A stretch of DNA of 64,000 nt from Coriaria nepalensis (taxonomy: Eukaryota > Streptophyta > Magnoliopsida > Cucurbitales > Coriariaceae). Under the pieces are notes generated by a model. The model was not told where the DNA came from. It ran no database searches and worked only from the letters and a program-made list of their open reading frames with translations. The stretch lies in NCBI GenBank assembly GCA_027186245.1, contig CP114484.1, positions 7,162,001 through 7,226,000 on the forward strand, given 5' to 3'. The translations under genes and the position numbers were made by a program. Position 1 is the first letter of the stretch. The number at the start of each line of letters is the position of its first letter. Shown here piece after piece: positions 37,563-49,088 of the stretch.

Positions 37563-38200
37563 TAAACCCCCTCAAATGTGAATAGCCAATAGTTGATAGA
37601 TAAATAACTTATAGAAATAGTACCGTCCTCTGGAAAAAGTAAAATGTATATACTTACATATATATATATACAGTAAAAATCTATAAAAAGTGTTAAAAAA
37701 TATACTTATATGCATATAAAAAAGGGTAGTAATAGTATCAACACTGCCTCACTAAGCAGGTGAGTACTCTGCACAAACTGTACAGCATAATAGGTAAGAA
37801 AAAAATAAAATAACAATTCACCTCTTGGGTAGGACTAAGAGAAAAAAAAAACAATTAATCAATTAAAGTATGAATCAACGAAAGCAACAAGCAGGAGATG
37901 TCATTGTAGGATGATGATTAAGTCCACCTCCTGCATTGGATCAGTAGCCGGGCAAGATAAGAATGCCATGTTCAAAGCTAAGATGAATAATTATTTTAGA
38001 TCTGGTCTGGTTAAAAAGAATCCTCATTGTCAATCATCTTCTTCAACAGAAAACATGACTACTTCTGATTTCCTATGCTCATCTAGAAAGAGGTCAAACA
38101 AGAAGTTAGATTTCAACTAAGGGTCAAGCGTAATAAGCTGTTAAGAGTAAGTAAACTGTTGACCTTCTTCCTAAGTTCTGAATATGGTGCATGCTAAGAA
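37563..38200 (+). repeat. Second, related gypsy LTR fragment
   Basis: Begins gtaaaccccctcaaatg directly after the 3' LTR and follows the LTR's block order in diverged form: atagccaatagttgata, actaagcaggtgagtac, then a ttcaaagctaagatga block and an atttagatctggt segment. It looks like an older member of the same LTR family lying head-to-tail with the element. Confidence 0.5.
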
Positions 38201-38479
38201 GATCGCTAGGACTAATAAAATGTGAAGCTAAGAAGTAAAATACTCAGGTTGAGCAAGATGAGGAAATAGTTTCTAGGTTAAATTACAATTTGAAAAAAAA
38301 AAAAAGAAACCAAACTGAATACCCAAACTGAATAATAATCACCGAAGCCAATTTGGAATGAAGCTGGAACAAAAGCCTATAGGGTCTCTTTGATATACAC
38401 TTACAACACAAAACAAATATGAAATATACAAAGTAAAAAAATTGAATTGTATATAAACTTCTACTATGCACAATGTCAA

Positions 38480-39840
38480 CTCCTTCAACATTATCTACCT
38501 CATGTTATGCATCAACCATGTTTACATCATTGCTGGTGGAATCATGGCTAACTAGAAGATAAAATAAGAGAGAAATAAATAACCAAATAAAATATGCAAA
38601 AAATAAATAACCTATGAATGGATAAATGAAAATGAATATAATTCTTACCAAGTAAATCGACGGGTTTATCAGCACCTGTAATATAAAAATAAAATAAAAA
38701 AACACATAAGCCAAAAAAGAAAAATGAAATATATAAAATAAATATTGACATAATTAGGTGGTTATGAATATACTGCATACCATGTAATGCTTCAATTCCT
38801 ATAATATCAAACACTATATTAGCTATATCCGCGTCCGTTGAACCATCGTATTTATCGCCAGGGGGATCGTCTTCAAGATCATAGGCTTGGTGTGAAGCTG
38901 TTGGGCATACACTCCTATGCCAAGACATATGATCCAATTTCTCACTAAATTCCTCAAACTTGTCCTCTAGCCTCGACATCTTCTCATCCATCCTACACAT
39001 GAAGTCCACCAACTGACTCTTACGAGAACTCTCGCTGCCTCTTCTCTTTACTAGAGGTCGATGTCTTTTTTCACTTCATGCAAGAGCTCCTTTTCCAACC
39101 CTCTTAACCTCTTCTAAGCCTTTTTATCACTCTCTTCAAACTCATCCTTCTCCTCAACCTCAACCTCTTTGTCCTCTAAAATGTTTGCTTCATGTTACCG
39201 AACTAATGCAGCATACCCATGACCTGATCTATGATAAGATCTTCCTCTTCGTTTATTTTTAGAGAGTAGGATTCCATGCATTACAATCTGCATAAAAAGC
39301 TTGATGTTATATCGGTGTTTGTATTTAATTCATATTAGTATGCAGTAAAGTGTTTTCTGATCGCAATAAAACTCACCTTTAGATTATTTAGCGTATCGAC
39401 AACATCATGGAACTTTGGAATTTTGCTACTTGCTTCAAACCCTTTTGTTTGCCAGATGAGGATATGAGACCTGTACCCTTCAAACGCTTCCCATGTACCT
39501 CTAAGTTGTAGAATTTCCTCAAAATCCCATGTGCCTATGTAGTAATATAAACACAACAGCAATGTCAACAAATACTGAATTCAAAAATTATGAGAACTTG
39601 TATAGATGAGAGTAATTATTACCTAAAGCGCATATGGGAAATTGAATATAGAGTAAGTTTCTTATCTCTTTTTTTTCTTCTCTTTTTTTTTTTCTTTTTT
39701 TTCTCAGGCCTGCGCAGCTTTCTTTTTAAAGTTATTTTTCATGATGTATGTTATGGTTTTCTCGTACACTACTTCACCCCAAGGATAAGCATTGAATATC
39801 TCAAAGTCTAATGCTAAAGATAGATGCATTGGGTTAATGT
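38480..39840 (-). pseudogene. DUF1985-type transposon protein relic
   Basis: Leftward on the minus strand: FNAYPWGEVVYEKTI near 39805-39750, the tryptophan/proline signature I associate with plant DUF1985 proteins of Ulp1-carrying transposons; then GTWDFEEILQLRGTWEAF and KIPKFHDVVDTLNN (39530-39390); an acidic, Lys/Glu-rich stretch (39200-39060); and a coiled-coil-like MDEKMSRLEDKFEEFSEKL (about 38990-38930) followed by DLEDDPPGDKYDGSTDAD. Interrupted by frameshifts and stops. The Ulp1 peptidase domain itself was not found. Confidence 0.6.
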
Positions 39841-39889
39841 TGGTCCTCTTCACAATACCAAATAAGTGGCGGTATTTTATATCACTAAA

Positions 39890-39996
39890 AAATAACGAAA
39901 ATAATTATGTCAATTGTGATAAACATCTTGTAAAATGACGGGTCAAGCAATTGTGACACGTATAATTCGTCACCATTGCTTCACTTTTTTGTAGTA
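39890..39996 (-). repeat. Probable CACTA-type terminal region
   Basis: The minus strand from 39996 begins TACTACAAAAAAGTG, one base off the CACTACAAAAAA terminus of plant CACTA (En/Spm) elements. It is followed by short subterminal motifs (gtgacg, gtcacaattg and their inverses). It lies just upstream of the DUF1985 relic on the same strand, so both may belong to one element. The other end was not found. Confidence 0.5.
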
Positions 39997-39999
39997 GAT

Positions 40000-40855
40000 A
40001 AACCTCAAAAACTTAATACAAATATGAACACCCAATTTTATGTTTAAATTATAATAAACCTTTAATTCTATTAAAAATTGATGGAATAATTATATACATA
40101 TCACACTGTCGTTAAGTCACTATTAAAATTTTAAATTTAACCCAACATAAATTTTTTATTTATTTTGACCTCTTTTAATTTTAAATTTTTGTAACTAATT
40201 TTATTTATTTATATTTATTCTATATTTCCACCCTCCTCCTCCACACCGCTCCCGCCAACCTCCACCACTTATACAAAAATATTTAAAATATTAATTATTT
40301 TCTTTCTTTATCCCTTAAATACTCAAGATATTAGTATTAAAATATTATTATTATTATTATTTTATTATTATTACTTTTATTTTATTTTATTTTATTTTAT
40401 TATTACGGCCAACATATAAATATTAAAATTTTATTTTATTTTTCTCTTTTTCTCTATCTATCTCTTAAATATTAATATTATAATTTTTAAAATTTAATTT
40501 TATATTGGTGGTGAAGCTCAACTATAGTGAAGGTGGGGAGAGTGGTGGTAACAACAACGAATAAATGTGGTGGAGACCGGTGAGATGAAAATAAATATAA
40601 AATTAAAAAAAAATAAGTTGGTTAAAAAAATTAAATTTAAATGAATTAGGGTAAAATATTTTGAAATATTTAATTATATTAAATTTAAAATTTTAATAAT
40701 TATTTAATGATAATATATATAATTAATTTATCTATTTTTAATAAAATTGATGATGAGTCTTTATTATTTAAATTTAAAATTTAGTATTTAATATAATTAT
40801 TAAACATATTAAATGTATTATAATTTATATTAAACTTATAATTTATGCAAGAAAC
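40000..40855. mobile_element. Foldback (long inverted repeat) element C
   Basis: Same family as element B (16517-17480). The left arm (about 40005-40290) and right arm (about 40490-40850, opposite strand) share ttaaattataataaac-like, ttaaaaat.gatgga, tatcacac-like, attaaaattttaaattta and a C-rich block (ccaccctcc and tctccacca). The centre is (att)n/(ttta)n simple sequence. No ORF. Confidence 0.55.
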
Positions 40856-41280
40856 TCGATTTTATAAATCTAAATTACAACACCTAACCTTATTTCCTAA
40901 CCTAATATGAATTAATATGAATGCGATATTTAATATTAAGATAATTTGGATGACAATATCGTTAAGTTTTTCATTGGGCCGCGATTGCCTGACTGGTGTT
41001 AAATGTGATATCGTAGACCCAAAATCAGAACAGAGGCATGCAGCTCATTCAAATCTGGCTCAGAGTCTCTCTCTGTGCCATATTTTTTATTTTAACATTT
41101 TTTATTTTAACATTTTTTATTTGTTGTTCGTGACTAATATATGTTAATGTCACGTCATGGCCCGCCTCTGTAAGATTCTGAAGAAAAGAAATCGAAAGTT
41201 TAATTTTTAGGGCACAAACCCCAATGAAATTTTATCATGACGAAAACGCAGACAGCAGACCCATCAAACAAACAAAAGAA

Positions 41281-41290
41281 TATATAAAAT
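41281..41290 (+). promoter_or_regulatory. Candidate TATA box of the AIL1-like gene
   Basis: tatataaaat lies 219 bp upstream of the start codon, which would place transcription start near 41310 and give a 5'UTR of about 190 nt. Position and consensus fit, but no start-site evidence exists here. Confidence 0.45.
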
Positions 41291-41447
41291 GACCAGGAGA
41301 ACCCTCTATCATCTTTTCACAGTTTCACTATCTTTTGAAGAACACAACAAAAACCAATTCATGAAGTAAAAAAGAAATAAAAAAATTCTTCGTTGAACTT
41401 TGTGCTGCAACAACACCAAAGAAAACCCAACGAAGTTCTAGAAAGAG

Positions 41448-41469
41448 GAGAGAGAGAGAGAGAGAGAGA
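41448..41469 (+). repeat. (AG)n microsatellite in the AIL1-like 5'UTR
   Basis: An uninterrupted GA run of about 22 bp, 30 bp upstream of the ATG. GA/CT runs are common in plant 5'UTRs and can bind BBR/BPC factors; any role here is inference. Confidence 0.7.
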
Positions 41470-41499
41470 TCACGAGTTGAAAGCGGATAATTAATAAGA

Positions 41500-41761
41500 A
41501 TGAGTAATTGGTTGGGGTACTCCTTAACTCCACACCTGAGAATCCATGAAGGGTTTAATGGAAGAGATCATCATAACCATCAAGAGCAAGAAGCTCATGA
41601 AGAAGACAACCATGGAGGCTTCCATCCTCTCTTATCTGTTATGCCTTTACGGTCTGATGGATCACTTTCTGTTTCTGCAGATCCATTTTCAGGCACCAAT
41701 ATTCCTCAAGGTAGTAATATTTTACGACCGCTTATATATCATCTTCACATGTTAAACCATG

Positions 41762-41792
<31 letters not shown>

Positions 41793-43701
41793 GTAAATAT
41801 ATAATATGTGTGTGTGTGCACCCATTTCCTTATCAAAATCAATTTAGACGTCTTTTTATTTTCCTCCCGTACAATATAATTTGCATGTTTGTTTTAGAAA
41901 AAAATCTCGAGAGTATCAAGAAACGTAATAATATTGATATATAACAATATAATTTCGATGATTATTGTGCTAATTCATGATCAGAGCCTCTTAAATTAAT
42001 ACTATTTATAATCACTATTATATACATAGTTTGCTTTTCTTTTCTTTTTTTCACAATTCAAAAAAAAATTTCCGTTAATCTGCATGTTCGAACAAAATTT
42101 TTTTTATTCCATTTTTTGTTTACTATGCATTTTAATCCACACTTAAAAAAAAAAAGAAAAAAACGAAAAACTAGGGATCTAATTCTTTCATCTTTGTTGG
42201 TTATTAGACTGGAGGTCATATCATGAGAATAATGGAGCTCATGGAATAAGTTCAACAGATAATATTACAAACCCATATCAGGAGGATCAAAGTCCAAAGC
42301 TTGAGGATTTCTTGGGCACTACTAATTGCTACTCAAACTCTGATCTACATCAACGTGATCATCATCATCAAGATCACCAAATCAATGTCAACGTTCCTCC
42401 AAGCTTCAACTCTCATGGCGGTGACAATAATGGTACGGATCATAATTATCTTGAAAACCCACCACAAACCCTGATCACTTGGATCGGCTCCGGCCAGTCC
42501 CATACCCAACACCCATTTTTTAATTCTGATTCAAAATCTTCGAACGAGCCAAATGGGTCTTGTAATCTTCAGTCACTTTCACTTAGTATGAGCCCAACTA
42601 GTACTACTAATTCCTCACAAAATGATCATCATCAGAATCAAATTGCTAATTATGATCATAATACAAATAGCCGCAAACGGCCGGCGGTAGTGGCAAAGTC
42701 GACTTTGGTTGATGTTACAGAACCCGTTGCTAGAAAATCAATTGATACTTTTGGACAAAGAACTTCTCAGTACCGTGGTGTTACGAGGTAACTAATTATT
42801 GTTGGTTATTTTATTTGCTTCTGATTTTTAACAAAGTGTTTTTTCTTGTTGTTTTTCCTTCGCTTTTTGGAGATGTTACTAGAAATTAATTAACCAAAAG
42901 GTTTGTAAAAGTATGTACTAGGTTTAGGTATCTAATGAAGTCTTATTTTCGACCCAACAAAAAAAAAAAATGTATCTACCCCTAAAATATTTTTACTTAG
43001 TTGTTTTAACTTTTAATAAATGGTCATAAAAGTTCTATTTCATATTCAAAGAAAAAAAAAATATGATTAATAAAAAAAATCTCACCATGAAAATTTCCTT
43101 TCTTTTTTTTCATTAATTAATTAATTTTGATTTTATTTTTTGGTTTAGTTTAAGGGTATTTCTAACTAGTACGTATGAGTATGTCCCTAATTAGTATGTA
43201 TTATATACGTACGAGTATATCCCTGATTAGTAAAAAAAAACCATTAAAAATTGGATATAATTAAAAATTAAGTGTATCCTAATTAGTACATATTAGATTA
43301 ACTCTAATCAATACGTAATAATTAAGGATATACCTAGATTAAATCTTAAATTTTAAACAAAAAAAAAAAAAAAGGTTTCGTAAAGAAAACAAGTGGGAAA
43401 ATCATTTTTTTTTTTGTAAGTAAGAGAATAGTATTTTTAAAAAAAAAATAATATATAGTATTTTTTTTTTTTAAATAATATATAGTTTTTTTGATGTGAA
43501 TATTTATGTGCAAAAAAAGGTCAATTGATATTATTTTAGTGATGGGCGTATACTATAAGTATGGGGCTGTATTTTGATTAATTAGGCATAGATGGACCGG
43601 AAGATATGAGGCTCATTTGTGGGATAATAGCTGCAGAAAAGAGGGGCAAACAAGAAAAGGCAGGCAAGGTAAGATAATTAAAAAAAAAAAAAAATTCCTT
43701 T

Positions 43702-43739
<38 letters not shown>

Positions 43740-46154
43740 TAATATTTTATTTTTCTTTTTCACGAAATATTCTATGGAAAATTGAATTGGCTGCTTCAAA
43801 AATTTCGACCGACGCAGTTTATCTAGGTAAGTGAATAAATCTCTCCCATGCAGTTCCTAATATCATTATCTATTTTAGTGAAACATCTTCTTCTTAGATG
43901 CTTTGGAAGTTGTGCCTGCATGTGTAAAAGAAAAGTAAAACCAATTACGTAAAAAAGAAAAGAAAAATCATTCCACATCCATTTTTTCTAATCGTGATCG
44001 ATCATGATCAGGCGGCTATGACAAGGAAGAAAAAGCAGCTAGGGCTTATGATTTAGCTGCACTGAAGTACTGGGGCCCAACAACTCATATGAATTTCCCG
44101 GTAGGTTTTCTTCAGATTTTGCTCTTTTTGTGATAAGAGTTCAATCAATTATTATTTATTACAATTATTTATTACTTTGCAAATACTTAATTATTAAATC
44201 CGCTCAAAAGTTCTCCATTTTGTTCTCTTTTTTCATGCCCTCAGTTGAGCACATACGAGAAAGAGATGGAAGATATGAAAAACATGACCAGACAAGAATT
44301 TGTTGCCAACTTGAGAAGGTAATTAATTCAAGCAAGTTCTGACTTATGTTGTAATTAACCCACTAATTAAATAGAAGGTAGCTGTCTGTATATTTTCTTT
44401 CTTAGAGCCCACAACGTTGTGGATTGCTTAAAAAAGAAAATATATTTATAAATGAAAGTGATTTATAATTAAAAATATATTTAGCATATGCTTATAAATT
44501 AAAATTATTTTGAATACTTAAAACTGTATTTTATAAAAATAAAAATAAAAAAGTATTAAATAATTTTTTATTTATTTAAAACTGTATTTTATAAAAATAA
44601 ATAAATTTGTCTGTGTTCGGGTTCTTAATCAATTCTTTCGAAATGAATTTCAGTCGTATTAAAATTTTCTTTTCTTTAAACAGGAAAAGTAGTGGGTTTT
44701 CGAGGGGAGCCTCAGTATACAGAGGAGTAACAAGGTATGAGAGTCCGTATATGGCAGAGAGAAAAGCAACTTTAATAATGGAGTTTCCCTATTATTATTT
44801 AATACATACTTGCTGCTTTTTTAGATCAATTATCAGAAGTCAATAATAATAGGGTAACAATTTTCAGAAAAAAAAAAAAAAAAAAAAAATCTAAATACAC
44901 GCAATTAATTTAACATGCTTTTTATAACTTCTTTTATTAAAAAGAAAAGAAAATTGAATGTTGTCCCTTTTCATTGCCAACCTGTTTTACTTCAACTCGG
45001 AAATGTGCAGACATCATCAACATGGTAGATGGCAAGCTAGAATTGGAAGGGTTGCAGGGAACAAGGATTTGTACCTCGGAACTTTTAGTAAGTCTTATCT
45101 CCTCCTTTTAGTGCATTATTCCACCTAGGGATGATCTCGCATCATAATGTCTTTAAGACATTCTTAGATGCTAGTTTTTTGTTTCGGCTTTCATTTTGTT
45201 ATTATCATTCATTGTCATGTTGATCATGATCTTAGATGCTAGTTTTTTGTTTCGGCTTTCATTTTGTTATTATCATTCATTGTCATGTCGATCATGATCA
45301 AGTTCAATTATATATCATTTTGCATGTAATAAGAACTTATGGAAAGCTTAGACATTGCTCATGAAAGATTAATTATACCTTCTTTCTAGGTGATTCCTTA
45401 TTTCTGATTAGGGTTGAGTAACTTAATCCGACCTGCCCGAGATCCGACCGGTCTGACCTTATTATCTGTTATAGGATAATCATATGGTATAACACCATAA
45501 CGAGTTGACATATAAAACACATTTAACAATAGGGTCACTATACAAATTGGTAACTATTCTATATGGTGACCCGTAACTATTAATAACATAACTACCATGA
45601 CATTACTTCAGAACAGCTAATTTCATGATTACATATTAATCATATATTTTGGTAAAGGCACACAAGAAGAAGCTGCGGAAGCATATGACATTGCAGCCAT
45701 AAAGTTTAGAGGAACGAGTGCAGTGACCAATTTCGATATAAGTAGATATGATGTGAAGAGGATTTGCTCAAGCTCCACACTTATCGCCAGCGACCTTGCC
45801 AAACGTTCCCCAAAAGATAATCAGCCTAATAATATTCCACCAACCCAGTTTCTTGAGGCCTGTAGTGCCTCATCCACATCCTCTTCACAACCACCGCTTT
45901 TAGCCTCCATTACTGGCGGCACCGTACCTCCTGATGATGTGGCCAACACGGTATGGGATACTGCTGCTGCCGCAACAAATGAGTTGGAAAATAATAATAA
46001 TAATGTGAAGGGTTGTCCAAATGGTGGTTACTTCATGAATGGTTGTTTCTCAATACAAGATGGTAGTGAGAAAAAATATGATGATCGAAGGGATCATGGG
46101 GGTTTAGATGATAACAGTATTCCTCTGTTTGCTTTATGGAACGAGGGAAATTAG
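41500..46154 (+). CDS. AIL1: AINTEGUMENTA-like AP2 transcription factor (AIL1-like)
   Basis: DNA-binding regulator of the euANT (AINTEGUMENTA/PLETHORA) group, which controls cell proliferation and meristem or organ growth. Nine coding exons with GT-AG junctions and consistent phase: 41500-41710, 42208-42787, 43586-43668, 43818-43826, 44012-44100, 44245-44318, 44684-44734, 45011-45087 and 45658-46154, giving 556 aa. The N-terminus [11 protein letters not shown] is the euANT motif; PKLEDFLG follows in exon 2. AP2 domain 1 (about 258-324) has [19 protein letters not shown] and the VYL insert. The linker runs to about 358. AP2 domain 2 (about 361-420) has [27 protein letters not shown] and ends AAIKFRG. 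The following [17 protein letters not shown] segment matches Arabidopsis AIL1 (At1g72570) better than AIL5-7 or ANT. The C-terminus is Ser/Asn-rich. The paralogue call is inference; the family is certain. Introns hold TA repeats, poly(A) runs and a 68-bp duplication. Confidence 0.95.
41764..41790 (+). repeat. (TA)n microsatellite, AIL1-like intron 1
   Basis: Simple TA run just after exon 1. It explains the short IYIYIY-type reading frames seen here. Confidence 0.8.
43706..43738 (+). repeat. (TA)n microsatellite, AIL1-like intron 3
   Basis: About 33 bp of TA repeat shortly after the exon 3 donor. Confidence 0.8.
43818..43826 (+). other. 9-nt micro-exon of the AIL1-like gene
   Basis: tttatctag between an AG acceptor (43816-43817) and a GTAAGT donor (43827 on). 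With the flanking exon bases it encodes VYL plus the first base of the next glycine, the exact insert expected between GRQ and GGYD in AP2 domain 1. A 9-nt exon at this place is conserved in AP2/ANT-type genes. Gene finders tend to miss it. Confidence 0.9.
45163..45298 (+). repeat. 68-bp tandem duplication in AIL1-like intron 8
   Basis: Two adjacent copies beginning cttagatgctag at 45163 and 45231. I see one base change (tgttgatc versus tgtcgatc), so the duplication is young. Confidence 0.9.
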
Positions 46155-48509
46155 GGATTTGGGATTTAGTACAAGACATAGTTTAAGTGTAGGAAAGCTT
46201 AATTTTGTACTTAACATGTTGAAAAGGTTTATATTAGTTAGTAATAAGTTAAATTTGGGGAGTTAGGGCAAAGAATATGCTACACGGAATTGTGAGTTAA
46301 AGATCAAAGTTGATGTTTGATTTTGATTTTGGATTTATGTTTGCAACATTAATGTAGAAATTAAAGGGATCATTTACGAATGGTTAAATAGCTTAAAAAT
46401 CCTTCCCGCCCCCCTCTCCCTCCTTTTAACGTACGAGTCATTTCTTGAGCGGATGGTTGATCCTTGCAACTTTTTTTGCAGCTTTTACTGTGCAAATCCG
46501 TATGCAGTGCAAAACTGACAACATTCAATTTAGTTTGAGGGTTGAAATTGTAAGTATTATCTTTAAAAATAAAAAATTTCAATATCAACTGATCCATTAA
46601 TGAGCGGCGGGCAGAACATAATTTGCATTTTAGCAATCATCCCCATTTTCTTGCATGTCATCTATGTCAAAGATTGAACGACAATTATTTTTTAGGATAT
46701 AATAGAAATAAATAATAATGATAAATCATTAATATTATTCTAGCGAATTAAAAAGAAATATGAATTTTACTTTATTGAATATTTAAAATTTTAGAGAAAA
46801 TAAAAATTGAGAGATATTTTATTTTCTTGGTATGTTTCCAAATAGAAGAATATTATTAATTTATAGGCTTATATAAGAATATAGTAGATTAATGAACATT
46901 TTGTATAGATTTAATACAAATTTAAATTTGATAAAATCCAAAATAAAATTATACACTTTCATTTTTATACGTTTTTGTATAAGAAAAAAAATAATAATTC
47001 AGGAGAAAAAAACAAAAGGTGGGCCAAAGCAAATCGGAATATTTTCGGGCCGATATTTGATATACCTAGAATGCGGGCACACACGAGCCAACACCAATCA
47101 GATTCGGATTTGCACCCTCCTCAGACGCGCGCAAGAGAGTATTCTAACTTATATTTTATTACTCGTTAATAAATATATAATTTTATATAAATACTCTTTT
47201 ACTTGTTTCCATTTCTAATATGAGATAAATTTTTCCTTTTATTTTTTATACTTCAAACCATTTTAATAATTATATTTTATGATTTAATTTTTTATTCACA
47301 AATTAATTATTTTAAACATATTATATATCAATTTGAAATTCTTACCAAAAATAATTTGAATCTAATTTTTTATTGATATAAAATATAACTTACTCCAAAC
47401 GAAATATAAATATAATATCTTAAAATATTAATTTTCTACTATATACATGTTATTGTAAAGTGTTGATTAACAAGACGAATTGTTAGCCTCTCACACGCTG
47501 AAAAAATACACCACCCCTGGTTTAAAGAGATCTTAGTTGTGTAAAGCAAGATGAACCGTGGAACCCCAAGCTCACGTCAGCGTACTGTACACCCATTTAG
47601 GCTTAGCCCTTAATCAAGATGTTAGGAGAGGAAGGAAAAGTCAAAAGATGAGGCGGGCGCCCTCTTTGGCTCAGACACGAAGAGAGTGAGAGAGAGAACA
47701 AGAGAGGAGTCAAAGCAGGACACTGATGTACCTGACCAAGAGGTGCCTTGAACTGCGCGCCCTTTCAAGTTGCAGGGTTTCTTTTTCAGTCCCCGCTGAG
47801 CTCTGTTTACATATCTCTCCCCTTCTCTCTCTCCCGATAATTTATATTCTGCTTCTATTACTTCCGGCTTCATGACCGTCTTTCCCACGCACAAGCTGAC
47901 AAAATGTTTCTCTCTCCTCCAATAAATATGTTTTTACGTAAAATAAATGTGCAGTTAAATTAAAATACTGTTAAAAATCTAATGGCCAGCCCAACAATCA
48001 GACTGTGTGCGGATGTAAGAAAGAAATTTACAGATAGATTGGGTGAATGGAATCTAGAAATCAACGGGGAAAAAAAAATTATATATGTAAAGAAATAAAA
48101 ATAAATTTGACAGACATACAGCAAGCAGAAGAAGGAAAAGTCTGCGCCTAAAAGGACAAGATATTAAGTGGCCTCATAGTCTATCAGAATCACTCCATAC
48201 AAAATGTACTTATAATTTAGGATGCTTCGAATAAATTGCCTTTAAAGAAAAAATTTATTTGGATAAATATTTTAAAACATATTTTGATAATATATTATAA
48301 TTTAGAGAAGAAATAAGTATCTCAAATTATATTTAATTTTTATATTTTGATTAATTTTTAATACTTCTAATTTTTTTTTTAAAATTTTAAATTTATTTTT
48401 CAATTTTTTCTATAATTTCTTGTCACTGCCGCCTTGCCGAAGAAAAAAAATATCTATTAATAAAGCTTGAGAGCAATAGAGCTTGAAGCTCTATCGATGA
48501 AGTTCAAAG
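46155..48509. other. Intergenic region downstream of the AIL1-like gene
   Basis: 46155 to about 46370 should be the AIL1-like 3'UTR. The rest is AT-rich except 47500-47900, a G+C-richer island with a purine-rich run (gagagtgagagagagaac) and a ctctctctccc run. No ORF there shows a family motif. It could be a promoter or 5' region of an unrecognised transcript, but I cannot support a gene. Confidence 0.35.
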
Positions 48510-48517
48510 CTCATAGA

Positions 48518-49080
48518 TAGAGGTGACAATTCACGATGGCTGCATGTGCCTAAAAATAAGAGCACATCACGGTACAGAAATAATAATGGATCATAAACGT
48601 GTCGTACCCAATCGTGCGCCATAAACGTATCATGCCGGTCCGTGAGTCCGATTCGGCCCATGTGCCAGTTTTGGCCCGTGAACCCGCTTCGACCCGTGAG
48701 CTCGAAAGCTTGCTTTTAAAAAAAATTAATTTTAAATAAAAAAAAAAGAGTTTTAAAGTGATTAGTAAAATATTAATACATATTTTATATATTATTAATC
48801 ATTCATAATAGTTATTATTTAGTAAATTAGAAATTAGTACTATTAATAATTAATATTATAAATATATAATAAATATTATTTAGCCAAACAAGATCTTGCA
48901 TTAATCGAAAGATTTTTAACATACAAAGTGATTTTCGGAGAAAAAACTTCTAAGATTAGGAAGCATTTTTGGGCTCGTGCCTTGGACAGCCTAAAAGGGC
49001 CATGTTGTGCTCCGTGCCGTGATGGCCCATGTGCCCACATAGTTGAGCACGACACGACCTAGCCCCTTTTGCCACCTCTA
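48518..49080. mobile_element. Non-autonomous hAT-type element with 8-bp target duplication
   Basis: Starts tagaggtgacaa, and its end read on the opposite strand is tagaggtggcaa: terminal inverted repeats of 12 bp with one mismatch. It is flanked by identical 8-bp copies of ctcataga (48510-48517 and 49081-49088). 8-bp duplications and a TAGRGGTGGCAA terminus are hAT hallmarks. 563 bp, no ORF, with G+C-rich ends full of ggcccgtg/gtgcc words. Confidence 0.85.
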
Positions 49081-49088
49081 CTCATAGA

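Noticed and set aside
38505..38714. 69-codon minus-strand hydrophobic ORF
   Set aside because: AT-rich Phe/Tyr/Ile run beside the DUF1985 relic. Composition alone explains it.
43578..43799. 73-codon minus-strand ORF
   Set aside because: Made of a TA microsatellite plus the antisense of AIL1 exon 3.
47622..47894. 90-codon minus-strand ORF in a G+C-rich island
   Set aside because: Arg/Lys/Gly-rich low-complexity reading with no recognisable domain. The island itself is noted, but a gene is not supported.
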